NCBI RefSeq assembly: GCF_031551385.1
Contig: NZ_JAVBNS010000085.1
Span: forward strand, 1 to 14,805
Length of the DNA stretch: 14,805 bases
Origin: Anaerosporobacter sp031551385
GTDB taxonomy: Bacteria > Bacillota > Clostridia > Lachnospirales > Lachnospiraceae
Reading direction: 5' to 3'
Shown here piece by piece: positions 6,393 through 14,492 of this stretch (its first letter is position 1; the number at the start of each line of letters is the position of its first letter). A program made the position numbers and the translations under genes. The notes under the pieces were generated by a model. It saw nothing but the letters and a program-made list of their open reading frames with translations, was not told where the DNA came from and ran no database searches.

Positions 6393-7772
6393 ATGAGTTC
6401 AAAATTTAAAGTTGGAAGTCTATTTGCTGGGGTTGGTGGTATATGCCTTGGATTTCAGCAAGCAAAAAATGAAGAAGCGTGCTATGAGGTAGTATGGGCA
6501 AATGAAATAGACCAATATGCCTGCGAAACATATAGAAATAATTTTCAACACAAATTGATTGAAGGAGACATAAGGAAGGTACTAAATCCATCTTTTGTTG
6601 ATGATGAAATTGAGAATTTACAAAAGAGAATTACCGAACTTGAAAATGAAATAGCAACCGTTGCTTCTGATTCCTTTGCTCCGGCAGATATTGCAGAAGA
6701 TGCACATCAATCAGAAGTCGATGAGGAAATACTGGAAGAAACGGATTCTCCAGTGCAAAAGAAAAAATCTGATATATTAAAAGAAAAAGATGAGTTACAA
6801 AAAAAGTTAAATGATCTCATTGAAAACAGAGATAATAATTTTGATTATTACACTAAGATTCATCCAGACATTTTAGCAGAAAGAATAGATATTCTTAATG
6901 GCGGATTTCCGTGTCAGGCCTTTAGCATCGCTGGAGGTCAAAAAGGGTTTGAGGATGACCGAGGCATCTTGTTTCTTAGCATAATTGAATTAATTAATCA
7001 ACTTGACAAGATACATGGTAAGCCAAGAATTTTGCTTTTGGAAAATGTCAAAAACTTAAAGTCACACGATAAAGGGCAGACTTACAAAGTTATTAAATCT
7101 GAACTTGAAAAGGTAGGCTATACAATAAAAGAAACAGTTTTAAACACAATGGACTTTACCGATTTGCCTCAGAATAGAGAAAGGATTTACATAGCAGGCT
7201 TTTTAAATAAAGAAGATGCTGACAAATTCACTTTCTTTGATAATGTTAAAAAATCTGTAGTTAAGAAGACCTCACAACAGAGGGCAGAAGATGTGAAAAA
7301 AATCATTGATTATGACTCAGACTCCAAAACCTTAAGCAAATATTATTATACAAAAGAAAAATATCCTATATATTTTGTATCTGAAGAAGATTTTGATAAA
7401 GACAACAAGAAGGAAACAGCCGTTAGAATTAACTTAGCTGAACAGGTAGATGAAATGCATCAGTTTTACCAAGTTCGACGAGGTCAATATGTCCGTAAGA
7501 ATAAAAGCGATGTTTGCCCTACCCTTACGGCTAACATGGGAACGGGGGGACACAACGTACCACTTGTAAAAGTGAAAGATGGGGTGCGAAAATTAACGCC
7601 TTGCGAAACTTTCAAACTTCAAGGGTTTCCAATTGGGGACGGATATGAACTTCCTCAAAAATACAATGGAAAAGAGTATGCTGATTCACATTTATATAAG
7701 CAGGCAGGAAATGCAGTGTCGGTGCCGATGATAAGGATGTTGGCAGAGAAAATTCTAGCAATAATTTCTTAA
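6393..7772 (+). CDS. DNA (cytosine-5) methyltransferase with a coiled-coil insertion
   Basis: This is a 459-aa protein that transfers methyl groups from SAM to C5 of cytosine, protecting the host sites. ATG 6393 follows AAAGGTGA (6380-6387); the GTG at 6384 overlaps that site. All main C5-MTase motifs are visible: I FAGVGG (11-16), IV PCQ with catalytic C174, VI ENV (E217), VIII QNRER (260-264), IX near RKLTPCETFKLQGFP, and X QAGNAVSVPM. The variable target-recognition region is about residues 285-395 and includes CPTLTANMGTGGHNVP. Residues 70-152, between motif III and motif IV, are a charged insertion with two heptad-like helices (70-90, 122-147) absent from compact enzymes such as M.HhaI. 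It is the only methyltransferase of the operon. A 145-nt gap upstream leaves room for separate expression. The target site cannot be read from the sequence. Confidence 0.93.
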   Translation: MSSKFKVGSLFAGVGGICLGFQQAKNEEACYEVVWANEIDQYACETYRNNFQHKLIEGDIRKVLNPSFVDDEIENLQKRITELENEIATVASDSFAPADIAEDAHQSEVDEEILEETDSPVQKKKSDILKEKDELQKKLNDLIENRDNNFDYYTKIHPDILAERIDILNGGFPCQAFSIAGGQKGFEDDRGILFLSIIELINQLDKIHGKPRILLLENVKNLKSHDKGQTYKVIKSELEKVGYTIKETVLNTMDFTDLPQNRERIYIAGFLNKEDADKFTFFDNVKKSVVKKTSQQRAEDVKKIIDYDSDSKTLSKYYYTKEKYPIYFVSEEDFDKDNKKETAVRINLAEQVDEMHQFYQVRRGQYVRKNKSDVCPTLTANMGTGGHNVPLVKVKDGVRKLTPCETFKLQGFPIGDGYELPQKYNGKEYADSHLYKQAGNAVSVPMIRMLAEKILAIIS

Positions 7773-7785
7773 TTCATTATATAGC

Positions 7786-7816
7786 AAAAAGTCTCTGCAA
7801 ATGTGGGGGCTTTTTT
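7786..7816 (+). terminator. Intrinsic terminator after the methyltransferase gene
   Basis: AAAAAGTCTC (7786-7795) pairs with GGGGGCTTTTT (ending at 7815-7816) using several G-U pairs around an 8-9-nt loop, and the T-run serves as the U-tract. It lies 14 nt after the stop codon and marks the end of the restriction-modification operon. Confidence 0.7.
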
Positions 7817-7830
7817 ATTACTTGCTTATT

Positions 7831-7860
7831 TTGATAATTTTGGCAAGTTATATATACAAT
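7831..7860 (+). promoter_or_regulatory. Promoter of the GHKL ATPase gene
   Basis: TTGATA (7831-7836), 18 bp, then TACAAT (7855-7860) gives 5/6 matches in each box. An inverted repeat GAATTAA/TTAATTC (7878-7884, 7896-7902) follows and could be an operator or 5' UTR hairpin. Together with the terminator just upstream, this indicates an independent transcription unit. Confidence 0.5.
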
Positions 7861-7920
7861 TTGCTCCGAAAAATGTAGAATTAAATATGAAATAATTAAT
7901 TCTCAAAGGAGCGCATTAAA

Positions 7921-10900
7921 ATGGAGCTTATAGATAGCATTCAAGCAATAAATGAAGGTTTAAGTAAAAAAGATAAAGCACGGATAGCGGATGGCGAAAC
8001 GTACATTATTAACAATCTAGAAAAGACATCTGAGGAAATCAAAAAACACTATAATTTTATGTATAATCCCAATAATGGTGCGGGAGGTATTACAACTTAC
8101 TTAAAAGAGTCATTAATACGAGAAATATTGCAAAATATTATAGACTGTAATTATGATTTAGGCACTGGTATTTAAATAAATATTAATACAAATCAAAACG
8201 ACCATAGTATAAGTTTTTCATATAATGAAACTGGATTTACTATCAGTAATCTTATTTCTCTCCTTAGTTTAAATCATACAACAAAAGATGCTACAAGTAC
8301 CGGTGCATTCGGTGTTGGAGCTAAAGGAGCTATGCTTATAGCCAAGACCACAGACATTGAATCAATTTCTGAATATAGTTCAGAAATGATGCTCAAGGTT
8401 AAACTAAAAATTGAAACTGTTTCTATTTCAAATATTAAGACCATTCAAATCAATGAACTTGACATAGCGCTAATTAATTCATGTGATGATGCGGAAACAG
8501 GAACGACACTTAAAATAGTACTGGATAAAGAGTTGTTTGGTAAGTGTACAAATAATCTACATAAGCTAGACGTAGAAAAAGGTAATTTTATTACCCCTAT
8601 TGATTTGATGTTTGCCTCTACTAAAAAGAAAGATGTAAATATTAACTTTTCAATTGACACTATAGGAAATTATACAACTAAATATTCTGGAAATAAGGTG
8701 CATTTTTATAATAATAACTCGAAAATTGGAGCAAATTTGTTAGCCATTCTATCCGATAAAAGCAATTTTACATATTTGATACCGTCTGAGAGATTTGGCA
8801 AGACTATGCCATGTTATGTTGAAAAATGGAAATTCAATTATTTTTCTACCTATGAATTAACGGGTTTAGTTGGCACTAAGGAATTGCCAAGATTTTTTAT
8901 CAACATACCAACAATCGATGTTGAAGAAACAGATTATGATTTGAGGCATTTCATAACTCCTGATAGAAAAGCACTTCAAGAAAATAAAAAAACTAAGATT
9001 GAAAAATACTTAATTAATGATGTAAAAAACATGATTGTAAATTCAGAAAAGGGTATTTTCTTTGATGAGAAAGAGAACACAAGCTATCTACTGTCCTATA
9101 TATATGGATATTTAGAATTTAAAAGCAAAGATTCACAAATCGCATCTGAGTGGGAAAAACTCAAAAGTACATTTGCTGAATACGTTCACATACAAATAGG
9201 AGATAAACTAACCGCTTTAAAAGACTTTCGTGTGTTTAATAGGCGTTCAGAATCAGCATATGAACTATCAGGATTAAATATTTACTTTACGAAAAAAGAC
9301 TACTGGGAATATGGATATGATTTTAATTTTTATATGGAAGGTAAAAATGTTTTTAATCTGACAGAGCGAGTGTACAAAGATAAATTTTATAGTAATGAAT
9401 TCAGTATACTCACAAAAATACTTCTGGATTTCTGCCGTTATAGGGTTGAGTCGGCTTGGAGATTAGAACTTGAGAATATTGAATCAAAGGAAAAGCCATT
9501 CGATGAGAATCTATTGAAGAAACTACTAAAAATAATTAAAGAAGGGAGTCATCAAATTAATCAATTTTATGACTCCGATAAAGACGTATTGGTCATAGAT
9601 GAAGTAACGTACACATTGACTGATGAATTTAAAATCAATAATCTTGAAACTATAAAAGATGCTGCTGTAATTAAAGATAGTGATTTCAAATCAAATCAAA
9701 ATTCGTTCCAAAAGCGTTTAATCGAACTTTATAAAAAAACTTTATTTCCCGATTACAGCAATACTTCGCACTTGGATTTGTTAAAAAAATACAAAGCAGA
9801 GAGATTGCAGTTAAAGTACGATAGCGAAAAAAATAATGTAGTAGGTATTTGCTATGGTGATTTACTAATAGACAGAATAATAGATTGTAGCGATATTGAA
9901 TACAATGATTTAATTGAAATTGTAGGTCATCATTATTATTGGTTCATTAACAAATATTTTAGTGATTACTTCAAAAATCCGGAACAATTACTAAACTCTG
10001 CTGAGTGCGATAGATTTGAAATTAGTTCTCAATATACCCAAATAACAGATACGATATATACAGCAGATTGCGAGTTACTAAAAAATTTCCGATGTCTTTA
10101 CATTTATACTCAAAGAGAAATGATTATTGACATTTCATCAAAATTTCAAACAGATACACATCGCTTTGATAAATTATATGTTGTATACAATGTTGATGAA
10201 ACTGAAAGCTCAGACAACAGAATAGATAATTTGGTTAATAATGGCATAATGAAAGAGTTGGGCAAAATGATTGATGCTCAAAGCGGGGGACAACGGTTTA
10301 CTCAAATTTTTTCTGGTAAAATGTTAATACCTTTATCAAAAGAAGAGCTTCTTGAAATATTTGATGCAAAAGCTATAAAAATACTTAATTATTTTATTAC
10401 AAAAGCTGCAGTTTTAATGCCTGAAAACAATACATCACAATCTATCAATCCATCTTCAACCGATGTTGAACAATGGATAGCTCAGGCACTTGGCACTGAA
10501 CATGTTGGTGGTGGAAATGAACCTATTGATATTTTAAAGTCGGGACATTGGGGTGCAGATATAAAATTTGTAACTTGGAGTGGTGGTAACACCTCGAACG
10601 AGGTGTCATTATCACAGAACTTTAAAAACGCTGGGGCAAATTTAGATTTGGATTTTAAGGACAGTGACGGAGAGACAATAGTTGAAGGCTTCAAAAAAAT
10701 CCTGCGAAATAAACTTGCTAAAAATTACGGAGCAAATAAAATCTATTATTTTATGCTAATTAGGACTAAAAATAAAGTATATCTTTGTGCCTGCTTAGTC
10801 AATTCAAAAGCCATTGATAATATTGAAGCAGATGGTTTTTCTGAAGAAAGTTTGCTTGTTAAGAATGTTATTGACGAAAAGTTTGGTGAAACTAAAATAT

Positions 10901-11082
10901 ACAAAGCAAAGAAGAGACTTGAACTGAGATTACTTCCTAGTAAATGGATTAATGATAATATGGTTGTTGAGTTTGATATCCCACAGATAAATAGTAATAT
11001 AGATTTAAGAAGTATACCTGATGGTACATTGGATGATTGTATTCCAAAGCTTCTTTCTATTTCTGATTTCTTGAAAGACTGA
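7921..11082 (+). pseudogene. GHKL (MORC/MutL-like) ATPase with C-terminal nuclease-like domain, interrupted by an in-frame TAA
   Basis: ATG 7921 has AAAGGAG (7905-7911) 9 nt before it. The frame stays open to 11082 apart from one TAA at 8173-8175 (codon 85); full length would be about 1053 residues. On both sides of the stop lie parts of one Bergerat ATP-binding fold: the N-box IREILQNIIDC (about 67-76), the G1-like box YNETGF (101-106, lacking the usual Asp) and the G2 box GAFGVGAKGA (128-137). The C-terminus has an order like PD-(D/E)xK: E850, D870, then D880-I-K882, followed by LSQNFKNAG. GHKL ATPases of this general design are known in bacterial restriction-modification loci and are related to eukaryotic MORC proteins. 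Restart at ATG 8332 would lose the ATP site. The lesion could be recent decay, a sequencing error or, less likely, readthrough. Confidence 0.8.
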
Positions 11083-11197
11083 GATGAGAACTGCATGAAA
11101 ACGAAAAAGTTGTCGAATTAGTCTGTTGTGTACTTGAGAAATATGAGTTCATCAATTTTGTATCATCAGGAGCAGGCTCTTTTGCTTGAGTATATGG

Positions 11198-11220
11198 TTT
11201 TACTGTTTTTAGCAGTAAAA
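11198..11220. terminator. Perfect 8-bp hairpin, possible weak terminator of the GHKL gene
   Basis: TTTTACTG (11198-11205), a 7-nt loop TTTTTAG, and CAGTAAAA (11213-11220) form a perfect but AT-rich stem. It lacks a clear U-tract on the plus strand, so termination would be weak. Confidence 0.35.
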
Positions 11221-11357
11221 ATTATATAACCAGTAATTCTCTAACTTGCTCCGATTGAGTTTTGATTTAAGGTATATCCGTTCGAGAGGAAACCTTGAAA
11301 TCAGGCGTTTTCTGGAGATAAACGAGGGAGTAATAGATTAAAGCTATTTCCTCAAGG

Positions 11358-11399
11358 CATGTTGAAACGGTTTGTTTGCTGGAGCGGAAAGCCCAGTAA
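11358..11399 (+). pseudogene. RumA/RlmD 3'-end tag, copy 1 (HVETVCLLERKAQ-stop)
   Basis: CATGTTGAAACGGTTTGT opens a frame HVETVCLLERKAQ ending in TAA. HVE plus a V-V-L-L strand is the end of the RumA/TrmA uracil-5-methyltransferase signature (D-x-F-P-x-T-x-HVE). No other part of the enzyme precedes it; the frame upstream reads only a few unrelated residues after a stop. Similar tags occur at 13806 and 14493. I read it as an attachment-site scar rather than a gene. Confidence 0.55.
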
Positions 11400-11630
11400 C
11401 TCAAAGGTTTTAGGCGGTTTGGAATAGAAGAGAGTGTGTGATTTTACGCCAGTAGAGCTGCTATGTGGAAACTGATTTACCCCAGGGAGAGGAATTTTGG
11501 AAAAAGCCATATACATTTTGGTGAAACGATACTTTTACGCAAAAATACCTTTACAGGATGTGGTTTATCTGTATTGTGAAAGTGGTATGCAATTTAGCCT
11601 ACAATTATGAAAAGATGCTAGTTGAATGGC

Positions 11631-11658
11631 TTGACCAAAGTTATAATTAGAGTATATG
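11631..11658 (+). promoter_or_regulatory. Probable promoter of the DUF4062 gene
   Basis: TTGACC (11631-11636), 16 bp, then TATATG (11653-11658) lies about 30 nt before the start codon. The -35 box is a 5/6 match and the -10 box is weaker. Confidence 0.4.
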
Positions 11659-11686
11659 AATACCAGTGATAAAGAGGTGATGTAAG

Positions 11687-12500
11687 ATGGAGAAAAAATT
11701 GCAAGTATTTATTTCCTCAACATATGTGGATTTAAAGGAGGAGCGTCAAGAAGCTGTTCAGGCAGTTTTAGAAGCTGGACATATTCCGGCAGGAATGGAA
11801 TTGTTTAGAGCGGGAAATGATTCACAACTTGATGTTGTTAAAAAATGGATAGAACAATCTGATATATATGCTGATATTGGGCGGTAGGTATGGAAGTATA
11901 GAACCTATTTTGAAAAAAAGTTATACACATCTTGAGTATGAATATGCTATTAAAATACGCAAGCCTGTCTTTACTGTAGTTTTAAGTGATTCATTATTAC
12001 ATAAAAAGGCTTATGAAGATAGTTCAATGCAGTATTTTGAAACAACAAATATTTCATTATATGAGGAATTTAAAGCAATAGTGCTTTCAAAGATGGTTCG
12101 TTTCATAAATGATATAAAGGATATTAGAATTGCGGTATTATCTTCCTTATATGATTTTTCAAAGAATCCATCAATTTTGGGATGGGTTCGTGAGATATCT
12201 TCAATAACACAGACTACAATACATAAATGTTATAAGTGTGGAAAAGAGGAGTTACTTCCTTTGAAACCTGATTTTAATGAAGATGAGGGATTGGATATTT
12301 TAATTAAGATTAATAGATGGCATAAAATAAATGTTGATAGACCAGGCTATGGCAGTGGTTTGGATTCTATGAATGTGGATTTTGAATTGTGTGATGAGTG
12401 TTTAGCAACATTTGTTGATAGTTTAGTATTAAAAAAACTTATCTATGGAGATGAGTATTGGGACTCAATAGAAGAGGATTTTGTTGATGTGGAAAACTGA
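11687..12500 (+). pseudogene. DUF4062-domain protein, frameshifted in a TA-repeat
   Basis: ATG 11687 follows GAGGTG (11674-11679). The first frame (11687-11887) reads KLQVFISSTYVDLKEERQEA, then AGMELF and VVKKWIEQSDIY, the N-terminal half of DUF4062. The second half (LILGGRYGSIEP, SYTHLEYEYAI) continues in another frame up to 12500. The switch lies at GATATATATG (11861-11870); adding one TA unit restores SDIYMLILGG. The repaired protein would be about 271 aa, with two CxxC pairs near the C-terminus (C121/C124 and C175/C178 counted from ATG 11868), probably a zinc ribbon. DUF4062 is a sensor/effector-type domain often fused to STAND ATPases in conflict systems; here it has no ATPase. A single slippage event explains the break, so it may be phase-variable or simply decayed. 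Confidence 0.85.
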
Positions 12501-12708
12501 AGTATGGCGAGGATATCTTGACGGTTTTTCCAAATGTTTGATTATGGAATAAGTTTATTATTGCAATATTTGAGGATGCGTATGATTGAGGTTATTTTTG
12601 CGGGTTCAATTTATAAGTATTTTCTAAGTAAAAAAGTGATAATTATAAACAAAATAGAAGTGGAGAAACTGGGATGAAAATCATAAAAGATAGGAGTTGA
12701 TATAATAA

Positions 12709-13698
12709 ATGGATAATCATGGTGAAATTCTCATATATCAATCAGATGATGGTCTAACAAACATAGAAGTCAAAATTCAGGATGAAACTGTATGGCTGAC
12801 GCAGCAGCAAATGGCTGAGTTGTTTCAAACATCAAGAACGAATGTGGTAGAACATATAAAACATATTTATGATGAAGGTGAGCTTGATGAAAATTCAACC
12901 TGTCGGAATTTCCGACAGGTTCGAAAAGAAGGAAATCGTGACGTGGCACGAGAGATGCCATTTTATAACCTTGACATGATTATTTCCCTTGGCTATAGGG
13001 TGAAATCTGCAATTGCGACTAATTTTAGGCGTTGGGCAACCGAACGTTTGAAAGAATATATGATTAAAGGTTTTACTATGGATGATGAGCGATTAAAGGG
13101 AAATGGTGGCGGAAACTATTGGAAAGAACTGTTGGATCGAATTCGAGATATTCGGTCTTCGGAAAAAGTTTTATACCGCCAAGTCCTCGATTTATATGCG
13201 ACGAGTGTAGATTATAATCCGAATAGTGAAGAGTCTATTAAATTCTTTAAAATAGTACAGAATAAGTTGCATTTTGCACGTCATGGGCACACAGCAGCAG
13301 AAGTAATCTATGAACGGGCAGACGCAGAAAAACCATTTATGGGACTCACTTCATTTTCAGGTGAACTGCCAGCATTAAAAGATATTGGTATCGCGAAAAA
13401 TTATTTGAAAGAGGATGAGTTAAAGATTTTGAATAATCTCGTATCCGGTTATTTTGACTTAGCGGAAATCAGTGCAATTGAACATAAACCTATGTATATG
13501 GACGATTATGTGAAACAATTGGATTCTATTTTGTCTTCTGGAAATCGGAAATTGTTGATTGGTTCTGGTTCCGTCAGCCATAAGCAAGCACTGGATAAAG
13601 CAAAGAGTGAATATCGTAAATTTCAAGAAATTACAATTACTCCAGTAGAAGAGGCTTATTTAGAAAGTATAAAGGAAGTTTCAAAGAAGAGAAAATAG
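12709..13698 (+). CDS. rhuM: RhuM-family protein (virulence RhuM)
   Basis: This is a full-length 329-aa protein starting at ATG 12709; AGGAG (12692-12696) is rather far upstream (12 nt). Residues about 8-110 form the conserved RhuM N-terminal region: VWLTQQQMAELFQTSRTNV (a putative helix-turn-helix), the CRNFRQVRKEGNR segment, and YNLDMIISLGYRVKS leading to FRRWATERL. The second half has HFARHGHTAAEVIYERADA and FMGLTSF, also typical of the family. RhuM was named from a Salmonella pathogenicity island, but its biochemical role is not established. Members are common on mobile elements and defence islands and are thought to bind DNA. The gene seems less AT-rich than the defence operon, in line with a separate origin. 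A striking palindrome lies inside the gene at 12897-12921. Confidence 0.92.
   Translation: MDNHGEILIYQSDDGLTNIEVKIQDETVWLTQQQMAELFQTSRTNVVEHIKHIYDEGELDENSTCRNFRQVRKEGNRDVAREMPFYNLDMIISLGYRVKSAIATNFRRWATERLKEYMIKGFTMDDERLKGNGGGNYWKELLDRIRDIRSSEKVLYRQVLDLYATSVDYNPNSEESIKFFKIVQNKLHFARHGHTAAEVIYERADAEKPFMGLTSFSGELPALKDIGIAKNYLKEDELKILNNLVSGYFDLAEISAIEHKPMYMDDYVKQLDSILSSGNRKLLIGSGSVSHKQALDKAKSEYRKFQEITITPVEEAYLESIKEVSKKRK
12897..12921. repeat. Perfect 12+1+12 palindrome inside the RhuM gene
   Basis: AACCTGTCGGAA (12897-12908) and TTCCGACAGGTT (12910-12921) are perfect inverted copies around a single T. The segment encodes the family-conserved CRNFRQV stretch, so protein conservation and DNA symmetry coincide. 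It would form a very stable mRNA hairpin or DNA cruciform. It could be an autoregulatory binding site. Confidence 0.8.
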
Positions 13699-13728
13699 AT
13701 ATTTTTGATGGAATGGGGTATACCTTAA

Positions 13729-13750
13729 GTGGGGTAAACGCTTACCCCAC
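13729..13750. terminator. Perfect 9-bp hairpin after RhuM
   Basis: GTGGGGTAA (13729-13737), loop ACGC, and TTACCCCAC (13742-13750) form a GC-rich stem 30 nt after the RhuM stop. There is no U-tract, so it may be a recombination-site inverted repeat instead of a terminator. Related TTACCCC words recur at 14403 and 11477. Confidence 0.45.
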
Positions 13751-13805
13751 CGCGTTACTACAAGCAAATAGTTTCGCCAAATGGTATGTAATTTACGCCT
13801 TAATC

Positions 13806-13847
13806 CATGTTGAGAGTGTGGTATTGATGTCAAGGGTAGAACAGTAA
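13806..13847 (+). pseudogene. RumA/RlmD 3'-end tag, copy 2 (HVESVVLMSRVEQ-stop)
   Basis: CATGTTGAGAGTGTGGTATTG encodes HVESVVLMSRVEQ and stops at TAA 13845-13847. This is the typical C-terminus of RumA/RlmD-type enzymes of Firmicutes (HVExVVLMSRVE-). The upstream frame (KWYVIYALI) is open but lacks the DxFP motif that should precede HVE, so the real gene body is absent. It lies between RhuM and the GNAT gene. Confidence 0.65.
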
Positions 13848-13883
13848 ATAAACGAAGAAAATTTATATTAGGCGGTGTTGTCA

Positions 13884-14363
13884 ATGATAAAAGCAATTAT
13901 AAAAAATGACTTACCCTCATGTATTGATATTTTTCATAGAGGTTATGAAACGGTAGCTATTGAGTTTGGATTAACAGAGGAAAATTGTCCTGACAGAGGG
14001 CGCGCAAGTTTGCCTTTCGAGAAATTAGAGAGTGATTTTGAGAATGATGTTATGATGTTCGGTTTTTTTGTTGAAAACAACGTTGTTGGTTATCTTGGAA
14101 TAAAAGCACTAGATAATGGCAATATCGGACTTAATGACATAATAGTTTTACCTGATTACAGAGGTAATGGTTATGGGCAAGCATTGTTGGATTTTTGCAA
14201 AGCAAAAGCAAAAGAATTAGGTGCAAAAAAAGTTCGATTGGGAATGATCGACGATAATATAAAACTAAAAAAATGGTACGAAGCAAACGGATTTGTAAAT
14301 ATAAGATTACACAGGTTCGAAGGTTCACCAGTTACTACCGGATGGATGGAATGCACATTATAA
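13884..14363 (+). CDS. GNAT-family N-acetyltransferase
   Basis: This is a 159-aa protein. ATG 13884 is chosen over GTG 13875 because AGGCGGTG (13870-13877) then serves as ribosome binding site. The GNAT fold is visible from MIKAIIKNDLPSCIDIF at the start through the central strand FGFFVENNVVGYLGIKAL. IIVLPDYRGNGYGQALLDF follows, with RGNGYG matching the acetyl-CoA pyrophosphate-binding motif A (Q/RxxGxG/A). The end is KKWYEANGFVNIRLHRFEG, the usual C-terminal motif B region. Such proteins move an acetyl group from acetyl-CoA to an amine; the substrate is unknown. It stands alone between two rumA-like tags, so it is probably a cargo gene carried in by one element. It is intact and of normal family length. 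Confidence 0.9.
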   Translation: MIKAIIKNDLPSCIDIFHRGYETVAIEFGLTEENCPDRGRASLPFEKLESDFENDVMMFGFFVENNVVGYLGIKALDNGNIGLNDIIVLPDYRGNGYGQALLDFCKAKAKELGAKKVRLGMIDDNIKLKKWYEANGFVNIRLHRFEGSPVTTGWMECTL

Positions 14364-14397
14364 GCATTTTCTGTATCTGAAAATAACATCTATTCTA

Positions 14398-14451
14398 TCA
14401 ACTTACCCCTAACCATAAAAAAGGTGTTATCAATTTTGTCAACTCACCCCT
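14398..14451 (+). repeat. Two 13-bp direct repeats, TCAACT(T/C)ACCCCT
   Basis: TCAACTTACCCCT (14398-14410) and TCAACTCACCCCT (14439-14451) match at 12 of 13 positions with a 41-bp period. They lie between the GNAT gene and the third rumA-like tag. A recombinase-binding role is possible but not shown. Confidence 0.4.
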
Positions 14452-14492
14452 TGGGTAAAAGTAGGAAGAAAAGCAATTCACTCAACTCCCTG

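Larger units (their letters stand above)
11083..11686. other. Gene-poor junction between the defence core and the DUF4062 module
   Basis: No intact gene is present. It contains a start-less coding-like stretch at 11088-11189 ending VSSGAGSFA-stop, a perfect 8-bp hairpin at 11198-11220, an inverted repeat TGATTTAAGGT/ACCTTGAAATCA (11263-11273, 11292-11303), the rumA-like 3' tag at 11358-11399, and several short open frames between 11400 and 11610 that I cannot identify. The promoter for the next gene is at its right end. The composition and fragments suggest accumulated recombination scars. Confidence 0.6.

Noticed and set aside
8173..8175. Programmed stop-codon readthrough or selenocysteine/pyrrolysine recoding in the GHKL gene
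   Set aside because: The codon is TAA, which is not used for either amino acid, no special downstream structure was apparent, and other genes in the window use TAA as a normal stop.
8332..11082. Independent 916-aa gene starting at ATG 8332
   Set aside because: The AAAGGAG before it is only 2 nt away, and the upstream in-frame codons encode the G1 and G2 boxes of the same domain, so it is the 3' part of one broken gene.
10746..11096. 116-aa minus-strand ORF over the end of the GHKL gene
   Set aside because: Serine/leucine-rich antisense shadow of the nuclease-like C-terminus.
11497..11610. 37-codon ORF (TTG start) reading AIYILVKRYFYAKIPLQDVV
   Set aside because: Other frames are equally open here, the start is weak and no family is recognised; treated as an undefined remnant.
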